Shown here: positions 7,269 to 14,017 of the stretch, one piece after another
Layout: each line of letters opens with the position of its first letter
Position numbering within the stretch: position 1 is the first letter of the stretch
Assembly (NCBI GenBank): GCA_934167365.1
Contig: CAKPKU010000043.1
Span: 1 to 14,017 of the forward strand
Source of the DNA: an uncultured Clostridia bacterium
GTDB lineage: Bacteria > Bacillota > Clostridia > TANB77 > CAG-508
Length of the DNA stretch: 14,017 nt
Reading direction: 5' to 3'
Program-made: the position numbers and the translations under genes
The notes under the pieces: model-generated
What the model saw: only the letters and a program-made list of their open reading frames with translations
What the model was told of the DNA's origin: nothing
Databases searched by the model: none

Positions 7269-7285
7269 GCCCTATCTTATAGGAC
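7269..7285 (-). other. Small stable hairpin just after rpsB
   Basis: On the minus strand GTCCTAT (7285 to 7279) pairs with ATAGGGC (7275 to 7269) across a three-base loop, with one G-U pair. It lies 13 nt after the rpsB stop and is not followed by a U-tract, so it is not a terminator itself. It may be a processing or protein-binding element. Confidence 0.45.
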
Positions 7286-7298
7286 TTTATTTACTTAA

Positions 7299-8072
7299 TT
7301 ATTCAGCTGATTCTGCTACAACTTCTTCCATTGTTGTTGGAGCTTCTGAAGTTGCTTCAAAATTTTCTTCAGCTACTGGAGCTTCTGATTCTCCTTGATT
7401 TCCTTCTATGATAGCATTTGCCATAACATCAGCTATTAATTTAACTGCTCTTATAGCATCATCATTTCCAGGTATTGCATAATCAACATCTTCTGGATTG
7501 CAGTTTGTGTCTACTAGACCAACTACTGGTATGTTTAATTTTCTAGCTTCTAATATAGCTATTCTTTCTTTTTTAGGATCTACTACAAATAATACTCCAG
7601 GAATTTCTGTCATATCTTTAATTCCACCTAGATTTTTTTGTAATTTTTCCATTTCTTTTTTAAGTAATATTACTTCTTTTTTAGGTAATACATCAAATGT
7701 ACCATCTTCTTGCATTGTTTCTAATTCATTAAGTCTTTCAACTCTTTTTCTTATTGTACCAAAGTTTGTTAGCATTCCTCCTAACCATCTTTGATTTACA
7801 TAGTACATTCCGCTCTTTTCTGCTGCTTCTTTCATGCATTCTTGAGCTTGTTTTTTAGTTCCTACAAAAAGAACTTTCTTTCCTTCTTCTGCTTGACTTC
7901 TCATAAAGTCATAAGCTTCATCAATTTTCTTTGATGTTTTTTGTAAATCGATTATATGGATTCCATTTCTAGCTTGGAATATGTATTCAGCCATTTTAGG
8001 ATCCCATCTTCTAGTTTGATGTCCAAAATGAACACCAGCTTCTAGTAATTGTTTCATTGCAACTACTGCCAT
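7299..8072 (-). CDS. rpsB: 30S ribosomal protein S2
   Basis: S2 is an essential protein of the small ribosomal subunit, needed for late 30S assembly and for S1 binding where S1 exists. The N terminus MAVVAMKQLLEAGVHFGHQT and the YYVNQRWLGGMLTNFGTI stretch (90-107) are family signatures. The PVVGLVDTNCNPEDVDYAIPGND region (182-204) is also typical. The length of 257 residues is normal, with a Glu/Ala-rich acidic tail (about 226-257). The start is ATG 8072, set by AAGGAGG at 8081-8087 with 8 nt spacing. An in-frame ATG at 8105 has no ribosome binding site and would add 11 residues not seen in S2. It is the first gene of the rpsB-tsf unit. Confidence 0.98.
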   Translation of the reverse strand: MAVVAMKQLLEAGVHFGHQTRRWDPKMAEYIFQARNGIHIIDLQKTSKKIDEAYDFMRSQAEEGKKVLFVGTKKQAQECMKEAAEKSGMYYVNQRWLGGMLTNFGTIRKRVERLNELETMQEDGTFDVLPKKEVILLKKEMEKLQKNLGGIKDMTEIPGVLFVVDPKKERIAILEARKLNIPVVGLVDTNCNPEDVDYAIPGNDDAIRAVKLIADVMANAIIEGNQGESEAPVAEENFEATSEAPTTMEEVVAESAE

Positions 8073-8186
8073 TTTCATTTCCTCCTTTTTTGTTTCTACC
8101 TCCATAAAATTTTAAACATTATAAAAAACTTATTTAAAGCACATTTTTATAACTATATTTTATGTGTGTATTTTTTGAACGAAAGT

Positions 8187-8215
8187 ATTATATCAATTAT
8201 ATGGCTAAAAATCAA
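8187..8215 (-). promoter_or_regulatory. sigma-A promoter of rpsB-tsf
   Basis: On the minus strand, TTGATT (8215 to 8210) and TATAAT (8192 to 8187) are separated by 17 bp. The transcript should start near 8180, leaving an AT-rich leader of about 107 nt before rpsB. I see no strong fold in this leader. The promoter is divergent from that of the Clp-M41 gene, with 47 bp between the two -35 boxes. Confidence 0.78.
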
Positions 8216-8262
8216 TAGTTTTCCATAAAATAATATTTTTTCTTTTTTGTTGCTATAAATAG

Positions 8263-8291
8263 TTGACATTTTGTTTATTTCGATATATTAT
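8263..8291 (+). promoter_or_regulatory. sigma-A promoter of the Clp-M41 gene
   Basis: A perfect -35 box TTGACA (8263-8268) is 17 bp from TATTAT (8286-8291). An alternative -10, TATAAT at 8289-8294, would need a 20-bp spacer. The transcript should start near 8298, giving a leader of about 37 nt. The strong core promoter combined with an overlapping inverted repeat suggests high output when derepressed. Confidence 0.78.
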
Positions 8292-8315
8292 AATGTGCGT
8301 ACGAAATAAACAAAA
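8269..8315. promoter_or_regulatory. Perfect 14-bp inverted repeat bracketing the -10 box (probable operator)
   Basis: TTTTGTTTATTTCG (8269-8282) and CGAAATAAACAAAA (8302-8315) are exact reverse complements with a 19-bp spacer holding the -10 box and transcript start. The arm centres are 33 bp apart, about three helical turns, so a dimer or paired dimers could bind one face of the DNA. The left arm is upstream of the transcript, so this is a DNA site. It does not match the CIRCE element of HrcA or the CtsR heptad repeat. Confidence 0.7.
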
Positions 8316-8334
8316 ACCTAAAGGAGGTTATTTT

Positions 8335-10182
8335 ATGAATCAACAACTATATCTTGATGCATCTGTTATTCAGGTATTTCAAGGTGCAAGTTTTCTCTGT
8401 TTAGGAGATTACATCCCTCGGAAGGCGTTTGCAGTTTCATTATTTGTAACCGATATTACAGAATGTAACGGTTATGTAAAAGAAAACACTGGAATGAGCT
8501 CAAGCAAGATTCTAAAAAAAGGATTAGATTACCTATCCGATAATTTAACTGCTGTTGACTATGATGTAGAATATAGCCAAGTTCTTCTATCAGGTATTCC
8601 TCACATTCTTGATACATCAATAATCGATGTATTATTAGAAGCAAATACAATTGCTCGTGAAGCATATGAGGAAGAAACGATTTCTACAGCTCATCTAACA
8701 TCTGCTTTTGCAGACTTATACCCAGATGAGTTTATGTCACTTATGGAGTATTTCATAGGTGACTACGAAAACAGATTTACCACGAAAAAGCCAAAGCAAG
8801 AAAAAGTTATCAAACTCACTATTCCTTCTAAGATAAGCTCTTTTCTTTTCAATATGAGTGAACAATATTCATCTGATGAAAAGGAATGCCGAATCTGTGG
8901 AAGGGATTCAGAAACTCTACAGCTCATAAGAACGCTTATGAAGTCAACTAAACGAAATACAGTTTTAGTTGGCCCTCCTGGTGTAGGAAAAACAGCTTTA
9001 GTAGAAAAGTTAACTTGGCAAATTGTTACTGGAAACTGTCCTGAAAAATTAAAGGGACTAGTTGTTTTATCGCTTGATGTTACTGCAATTATTGCAGGAA
9101 CACAATATCGAGGAACTGCTGAGGAACGATTCGCAGAACTAGTTCGTTTTCTAGATTCTACACCGAATTGTATTCTATTTATAGATGAAATCCACACAAT
9201 TCTTGGAGCCGGTGCTTGTAGAGCTGGCGAAATGGACCTTGCTAACTCGCTAAAGCCAATTCTCGCTCGTGGAACAACTCGAGTAATTGGTGCAACAACA
9301 AGCGAAGAGTATGAGAACTTTTTTTCAAGCGATGGAGCCCTAAAAAGAAGATTCGAAAAAATCATGGTCAATGAACCTCATCCACATGAAGTTTATTCCA
9401 TGATACGCAATCAGATTAAATTTCTTGAAAAAGAGCATGGTGTTACTATCTCAAGAAAAATGATAGAATTCGTAATTCTAAATGCATCTATTTTTAATTA
9501 CGAAACTTCTAACCCTGATAAGACACTCGATTTAATTGACAAATCTTTAGTGATTGCTGAACTTGCTAACAAAAAACATGTTTCAAGAAAACATGTGCTT
9601 AAAAATTTTGAGTACAATACACAATTATTCAAAGATATGCCTGAATCACAAAAGAAGGCAACTGCTTTTCACGAAGCAGGACATTATATTTTATACAGGT
9701 ACTCGTCTCAACTTAGAAACATCACAGTTTCAGCAGTTTCAATCATTCCGACAGAATCTTATCTTGGTGTAAACGTAGTTGAATTTAACTCTGAACATTT
9801 AATCGACCCAACCTATGATTACTATGTGCAACTAATTGGTTGCTATTTAGCTGGTCGTATTGCAGAAGAAATGTATTCTAATAAGTTAAATTCCGGTGCA
9901 TCATCAGATTTAGAGAAAGCAAACGATTTAGCTAAAAAGGTAATTACAAAATTTGGTTTATTAACAAACTTTTCTAATAATCGAATATACGATTTAGAAA
10001 CAGATTTGTTTTCAGAGAAATTGGCTGATGAAATAAACATGAAAATAGACAAATTATTGAAATCAGCAACTGAGTATGCTACACAAACATTAGAAAATCA
10101 TAAAAAAGAGCTAAACATATTAGTTTCACAGCTAATAGTTCATGGTATTTTATCCGAAGATGAAATAAACAAAATCTTATAA
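8335..10182 (+). CDS. Clp-type AAA+ ATPase fused to an FtsH-type M41 zinc protease
   Basis: A 615-residue soluble protein with three parts. Residues 1-145 resemble a diverged Clp N domain with two repeats (about 31-70 and 99-128, the latter EANTIAREAYEEETISTAHL). Residues about 180-430 are an AAA+ module of the ClpA/B/C D1 type: GRD at 189-191, Walker A GPPGVGKT 213-220, pore loop GTQYRG 255-260, Walker B FIDEIHT 282-288, sensor 1 near IGATT 318-322, arginine finger ALKRRFEK 335-342 and NPDKTLDLID 393-402. Residues about 437-615 are an M41 peptidase: HEAGH 446-450 and GASSDLEKA 521-529 with third zinc ligand Asp525. The His-to-Asp distance of 79 nearly equals that of E. coli FtsH. No membrane segment is present, unlike FtsH. 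The likely role is ATP-driven unfolding and degradation of soluble proteins. The start is set by AAGGAGG 8321-8327, 7 nt from ATG. Arg codons CGA/CGT and higher G+C in the AAA part suggest transfer. Substrate unknown. Confidence 0.9.
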   Translation: MNQQLYLDASVIQVFQGASFLCLGDYIPRKAFAVSLFVTDITECNGYVKENTGMSSSKILKKGLDYLSDNLTAVDYDVEYSQVLLSGIPHILDTSIIDVLLEANTIAREAYEEETISTAHLTSAFADLYPDEFMSLMEYFIGDYENRFTTKKPKQEKVIKLTIPSKISSFLFNMSEQYSSDEKECRICGRDSETLQLIRTLMKSTKRNTVLVGPPGVGKTALVEKLTWQIVTGNCPEKLKGLVVLSLDVTAIIAGTQYRGTAEERFAELVRFLDSTPNCILFIDEIHTILGAGACRAGEMDLANSLKPILARGTTRVIGATTSEEYENFFSSDGALKRRFEKIMVNEPHPHEVYSMIRNQIKFLEKEHGVTISRKMIEFVILNASIFNYETSNPDKTLDLIDKSLVIAELANKKHVSRKHVLKNFEYNTQLFKDMPESQKKATAFHEAGHYILYRYSSQLRNITVSAVSIIPTESYLGVNVVEFNSEHLIDPTYDYYVQLIGCYLAGRIAEEMYSNKLNSGASSDLEKANDLAKKVITKFGLLTNFSNNRIYDLETDLFSEKLADEINMKIDKLLKSATEYATQTLENHKKELNILVSQLIVHGILSEDEINKIL

Positions 10183-10214
10183 AAAATAGCGGGTTTTTAA
10201 GCCCGCTATTTTTT
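10181..10214. terminator. Strong two-way terminator between the Clp-M41 gene and smc
   Basis: A 13-bp perfect stem (10181-10193 with 10202-10214) has the GC-rich core TAGCGGG/CCCGCTA, A and T tracts on its outer ends and an 8-nt loop. It overlaps the stop codon of the Clp-M41 gene and can also stop smc transcription from the other side. The following 150 bases (10215-10365) are AT-rich and I see nothing in them. Confidence 0.92.
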
Positions 10215-10365
10215 CTTATATAATATTAAATTTTATGCTTACATTTCATATAAATTAAATTTAGATTTTCCTATTTTTATTAGCTATTAGATAAACTTTA
10301 CTAAAAAATCAAACACAAATCACTATTTATTTTTTACATAAACAATTTTACTCGCGCTTTTTCCA

Positions 10366-13300
10366 CTACTCTTCTTTACCTATTGCCAATTTCATAGATA
10401 ATAATTTACTAATTCCATTTTCTTCCATTGTAACACCATAAACAGTATCAGCTGCTTCCATAGTTCCCTTTCTATGAGTTATTACTAAAAATTGTGTGTT
10501 TTCACAGAATTTTTTCAAATATTCCGCATATCTGAATACATTAACATCATCTAAAGCTGCCTCAATTTCATCAAGAATACAAAATGGAGCTGGGTTTATT
10601 TTTAATATTGCAAATAATAATGCAATAGCGGTAAATGCTTTTTCTCCTCCAGATAAAAGCATCATATTTTGTAGTTTTTTTCCTGTTGGTTGTGCTTTTA
10701 TATCAATTCCACATTCTAAAACATTATTCTCATCTTCTAAAATTAACTCTGCCTTACCCCCACCAAACAATTCAACAAATACTTCGTTAAAGTTCTTATT
10801 TATTAATTTAAACTTTTCAATAAACTGTTTTTTCATTGTATCTGTAATTTCAGAAATCATTTTTCTTAATTTAGCTATTGTATCTTCCAAATCTAATCTT
10901 TGTTCACACATAAAATCATAACGCTCTTTAGTATTTTTGTATTCCTCTATTGAATCAATATTAATACTTCCTAAATCTTTAATTTCTGCTTTTATGCTAT
11001 TAACATCTTTTTGAGTAACTTGCACATTTTCAACTTTTTTATAATCAGTAGCATTATTTGGAGTTAGTTCATATTCTTCCCACAAGTTGTTAACAACTAA
11101 ATCAATATCTTGCTCTAATTTTGTCTTTTTAACATCAATTTTTACAATATTTCCTTTAAGATCTTCCAATAAATTAAATTGATCTGTTATACTTTTTTCA
11201 ATAATATCAGATTCTTTATTTTGATCTGCTCTATCATTTTTTAGCTTTTCTATTTTATCTGCACTTGTAGAAACACTATTTTTTATTTCTTCAATTTGTT
11301 TGTTTAATAATTCAATTTTATTTTTCAATTCAATATTTTCATTATCTAGCTCTTTTATCTTTTCACTTTTTACATCAATTGAATTACTAAATGTTTCAAT
11401 ATCTTTATTAATACGTTCAAGGATTTCATCAATTGAAGATCCACTTTCATCAAATGAAGAAACAGAAATTTTTAAATTTGTAATATCAAAATTTAAATCA
11501 TCAATATATTTTTGATTTTCGCTATTCTCCTCCACAAAACTTCTAATTACATTAGACAATTCACTAATTTCTTTTTCAATATCATTAACATTTTCAAGCA
11601 ATAAAGCCTTTTCACTTTTAATATTTGCCTTTTGATTTTCGATTTTTTTATCTTCATTTCTTAATTTTTCTAGTGTTTGCTCCAATCTTGATATAGACTC
11701 TTCTACTGAAATCATTTTTTGTTTTTCTGTGGCATACACAATATTTACCTGTTGAATTTGACTTTCTAATGATTTAGATTCCTCTATAAAGTTAGAAATA
11801 GAATTTTCGTATTCTTCTTTATTTTTTTTGATTAAATCCAATTGTTGATTTAGTTTTTCAAGCTCTTTTGACAAACTTTCAATTTCTCTACTTCTTCCTA
11901 AAATATTAATTGTTTTACTTGCTACTGATCCACCTGTAATTGCACCTGAAGCATTAATAATATCTCCTTTTACAGTTACAATTCTAAATGAATATTTATT
12001 TTCTTTTGCTAGAGCAATACCTGTATCCATATTATCTACAATTATAGTTTTTCCTAATAAATTATAAACAATTTGCTCATATTTTTTATCATATTTTACT
12101 AAATCTGCTGCAACTCCAATCAAGCCACTAAATTTACCTTTTATTTTTTCAACTTTATTTCCTTTAATAGATGTAATTGGTAAAAAAGAGGCTCTACCTA
12201 AATTGTTTGCTCTTAAATGCTCTACTAACTTTTTAGCTACCTCTTCATTATCAGTAACTATATTTTGAAGCATTCCACCTAAAGTCATTTCTATTGCTGT
12301 TTCATATTCCTTATCAACAGAAATTAAATTAGCAATAATTCCATGAACTCCTTTACCTAAATTATCATTTTTATCACAATCTATAAGTAGTGATTTAACA
12401 GCTTTTGAATAACCTTCTTTTTCCTTTTCAGTTTCAATCAAGAATTTTTGTCTTGAATCTTTCATTCTCAATTCATATGAAATTTTTTCAATATCTTTAT
12501 TATATTCATTTATCTTATCTTCAATTTCTTGTTTTTTATTATTGTTATTTTCTATTTGCTCTGATAAACTATTTTTTTCAGATTCAATTTTATAAAATTC
12601 TTTAGACATTTCTTGCTTTTTAGTTCTTGTTCCATCTAATTCAGAAATAGTTTCTTGAAGTTCAGATTTAATAGTTTTTTGTCTTTTCTCAAGATTTTCC
12701 AAATTAGCTTCTAATGAACCAATTTCAATATTTTTTTCATATTTTAAATCTGTATTTTTTTCAATTGTCTGTTTTTTATTTTCAATTTCAAGCTCTTGTG
12801 AAGATAAACTAGATGTTAACTTTTTTAATTCAGCCTCTTTTTCTTCTAGCTCTTTTTCAAATTTTTCTTTATTAGAAAATAACGAATCTTTCTTTTGATT
12901 TTTAGTATTTTGCTCTTCTTGTAGCTCTTTAATTTTCTCTTTTGCTTCTGAAATTTCTAAAGTTAATCTTTCAATATTTTCTTTATTATGTAATATTTTT
13001 TCATTAGAAATCCCTATATCAGAATTTATCTTTTCTATTTTATTAGTACTTTCAAATCCCAAATTCTGGCACTTTTCAATTTCTTCAGTTAAACTATCTA
13101 TTTTAAGTTTCAATTTTGATTTTTTATCTTGCATTTCACTCAATTTAGATTCTTCATCATCTTTTTGATTATCTAGAATTTTCAAGTCCTCAACAACTTG
13201 AGCCAATTTCTCCTTATATGTTTCAATATTATAAATAAATAATCCTACTTCAATATCTTTTAATGATTCGTGAAGCTCTAAAAATCTCTTTGCTTTTTCT

Positions 13301-13926
13301 GATTGTATTCTTAAAGGATCAAGTCCAGCCTCTATTTCAGATAATATATCATTAATTCTTAATAAATTTAATTTTGTCTGCTCTAGTTTTTTTTCTGACT
13401 CTGATTTTCTAGCTCTATATTTTACAATACCAGCTGCTTCTTCAAAAATATGTCTTCTATCTTCTGACTTATTACTTAAAATTTCATCAATTTTTCCCTG
13501 ACCAATTATAGAATACCCATCTTTTCCAATTCCAGTATCCATAAAAAGTTCCAAAATATCTTTTAATCTGCATGGAACTTTATTTATAAAATAACCTGTT
13601 TCACCACTTCTATATATTTTTCTAGTAACAATTACTTCACTATATTCTACAGGTAGCTCACCATCTGTGTTATCTATAACAATAGATGCTTCTGCAAATC
13701 CTAAAGATTTTCTATTTTGTGTTCCAGCAAATATAATATCTTCAGATTTTGCACCTCTTAATGACTTCATGCTTTGCTCACCAAGAACCCATCTAATACT
13801 ATCTGAAATATTACTTTTTCCAGATCCATTTGGACCTATAACAGCTGTAATTCCTGGTTTAAATTCTAATACTGTTTTATCTGCAAATGATTTAAAACCT
13901 TGCAACTCTAATCTTTTTAAGTACAT
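10366..13926 (-). CDS. smc: Chromosome condensation ATPase SMC
   Basis: Smc is the core of the Smc-ScpA-ScpB condensin that loads near the origin and aligns chromosome arms. The 1186 residues are the normal length. The N-terminal head has Walker A GPNGSGKS at 31-38, the R-loop SLRGAK at 55-60 and the Q-loop GQGK at 142-145. Two long Glu/Lys-rich coiled coils (about 170-510 and 680-1020) flank the hinge (about 520-670), which includes the glycine-rich ASGAITGGS at 659-667. The C-terminal head has signature LSGGEK at 1091-1096, Walker B CILDEIEAALDD with Asp1119 and Glu1120, and a switch histidine in VITHRKG. AAGGGTG about 8 nt before the ATG sets the start. The gene has its own promoter; neither ftsY nor another gene follows on the same strand before the terminator, unlike the common rnc-smc-ftsY order. 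Confidence 0.98.
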   Translation of the reverse strand: MYLKRLELQGFKSFADKTVLEFKPGITAVIGPNGSGKSNISDSIRWVLGEQSMKSLRGAKSEDIIFAGTQNRKSLGFAEASIVIDNTDGELPVEYSEVIVTRKIYRSGETGYFINKVPCRLKDILELFMDTGIGKDGYSIIGQGKIDEILSNKSEDRRHIFEEAAGIVKYRARKSESEKKLEQTKLNLLRINDILSEIEAGLDPLRIQSEKAKRFLELHESLKDIEVGLFIYNIETYKEKLAQVVEDLKILDNQKDDEESKLSEMQDKKSKLKLKIDSLTEEIEKCQNLGFESTNKIEKINSDIGISNEKILHNKENIERLTLEISEAKEKIKELQEEQNTKNQKKDSLFSNKEKFEKELEEKEAELKKLTSSLSSQELEIENKKQTIEKNTDLKYEKNIEIGSLEANLENLEKRQKTIKSELQETISELDGTRTKKQEMSKEFYKIESEKNSLSEQIENNNNKKQEIEDKINEYNKDIEKISYELRMKDSRQKFLIETEKEKEGYSKAVKSLLIDCDKNDNLGKGVHGIIANLISVDKEYETAIEMTLGGMLQNIVTDNEEVAKKLVEHLRANNLGRASFLPITSIKGNKVEKIKGKFSGLIGVAADLVKYDKKYEQIVYNLLGKTIIVDNMDTGIALAKENKYSFRIVTVKGDIINASGAITGGSVASKTINILGRSREIESLSKELEKLNQQLDLIKKNKEEYENSISNFIEESKSLESQIQQVNIVYATEKQKMISVEESISRLEQTLEKLRNEDKKIENQKANIKSEKALLLENVNDIEKEISELSNVIRSFVEENSENQKYIDDLNFDITNLKISVSSFDESGSSIDEILERINKDIETFSNSIDVKSEKIKELDNENIELKNKIELLNKQIEEIKNSVSTSADKIEKLKNDRADQNKESDIIEKSITDQFNLLEDLKGNIVKIDVKKTKLEQDIDLVVNNLWEEYELTPNNATDYKKVENVQVTQKDVNSIKAEIKDLGSINIDSIEEYKNTKERYDFMCEQRLDLEDTIAKLRKMISEITDTMKKQFIEKFKLINKNFNEVFVELFGGGKAELILEDENNVLECGIDIKAQPTGKKLQNMMLLSGGEKAFTAIALLFAILKINPAPFCILDEIEAALDDVNVFRYAEYLKKFCENTQFLVITHRKGTMEAADTVYGVTMEENGISKLLSMKLAIGKEE

Positions 13927-13961
13927 TTTCTTTCACCCTTCATCTGTAAATTTCTTTGTAT

Positions 13962-13990
13962 ATAATATATTAAAATTGACAATTAATCAA
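13962..13990 (-). promoter_or_regulatory. sigma-A promoter of smc
   Basis: On the minus strand, TTGATT (13990 to 13985) and TATTAT (13967 to 13962) are separated by 17 bp, about 36 nt upstream of the smc start. The short palindrome AATTGACAATT at 13974-13984 lies in the spacer; at this AT content it may be chance. Confidence 0.6.
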
Positions 13991-14017
13991 GTAAATCAAT
14001 TTTAAACTACAATTTTT

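Noticed and set aside
8073..8105. Eleven-residue N-terminal extension of S2
   Set aside because: No ribosome binding site before ATG 8105, and the S2 family begins at the MAVV sequence, which has AAGGAGG at 8 nt.
8269..8315. CIRCE or CtsR heat-shock operator
   Set aside because: The arms do not match TTAGCACTC/GAGTGCTAA or GGTCAAA repeats.
8335..10182. Ordinary FtsH or ordinary ClpC
   Set aside because: The ATPase has Clp D1 features and no membrane segment, which excludes FtsH; there is no second AAA+ domain and there is an M41 protease, which excludes ClpC.

Overview
The window is AT-rich DNA with strong AAGGAGG-type ribosome binding sites and several near-consensus sigma-A promoters (17-bp spacers). 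Class B sortase, clostridial-type AdhE, an M23/M50 protease pair resembling the sporulation proteins SpoIVFA/SpoIVFB, Smc, S2 and EF-Ts all point to a low-GC Firmicute, most likely an anaerobic, fermentative, possibly spore-forming member of the Clostridia. The species cannot be told from the sequence. I see no tRNA, rRNA, CRISPR array, IS element or phage gene.

Layout, left to right. (1) 1-170, minus: 5' end of mtaB, a tRNA methylthiotransferase, with its own promoter. (2) 444-1334, plus: class B sortase, with its own promoter; it converges on adhE across a two-way terminator. (3) 1497-4100, minus: adhE, whose promoter is overlapped by a perfect 13-bp inverted repeat. (4) 4195-6154, minus: M50 intramembrane protease, M23 LytM-type membrane protein, and a 100-residue C-terminally anchored protein of unknown function. 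(5) 6297-8072, minus: rpsB-tsf, with two RNA hairpins between the genes and a strong terminator after tsf. (6) 8263-10214, plus: a self-contained single-gene unit with promoter, 14-bp inverted-repeat operator and two-way terminator. It encodes a 615-residue protein with a ClpC-like N domain, a ClpA/B/C D1-type AAA+ domain and an FtsH-type M41 zinc protease. (7) 10366-13926, minus: full-length smc with its own promoter.

Most of the window is housekeeping: translation (rpsB, tsf, mtaB), chromosome organisation (smc) and fermentation (adhE). The M23 and M50 genes are 19 nt apart and probably translationally coupled, as expected of proteins working together at a membrane. The standout is unit 6. 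It joins Clp-type unfoldase parts to an FtsH-type protease with all key residues intact and no membrane anchor. Parts of it are visibly richer in G+C and use different arginine and leucine codons from its neighbours, suggesting a transferred, tightly controlled soluble AAA+ protease. Two genes (adhE and the Clp-M41 gene) have long perfect inverted repeats whose arms bracket the -10 box, suggesting operator control of both.
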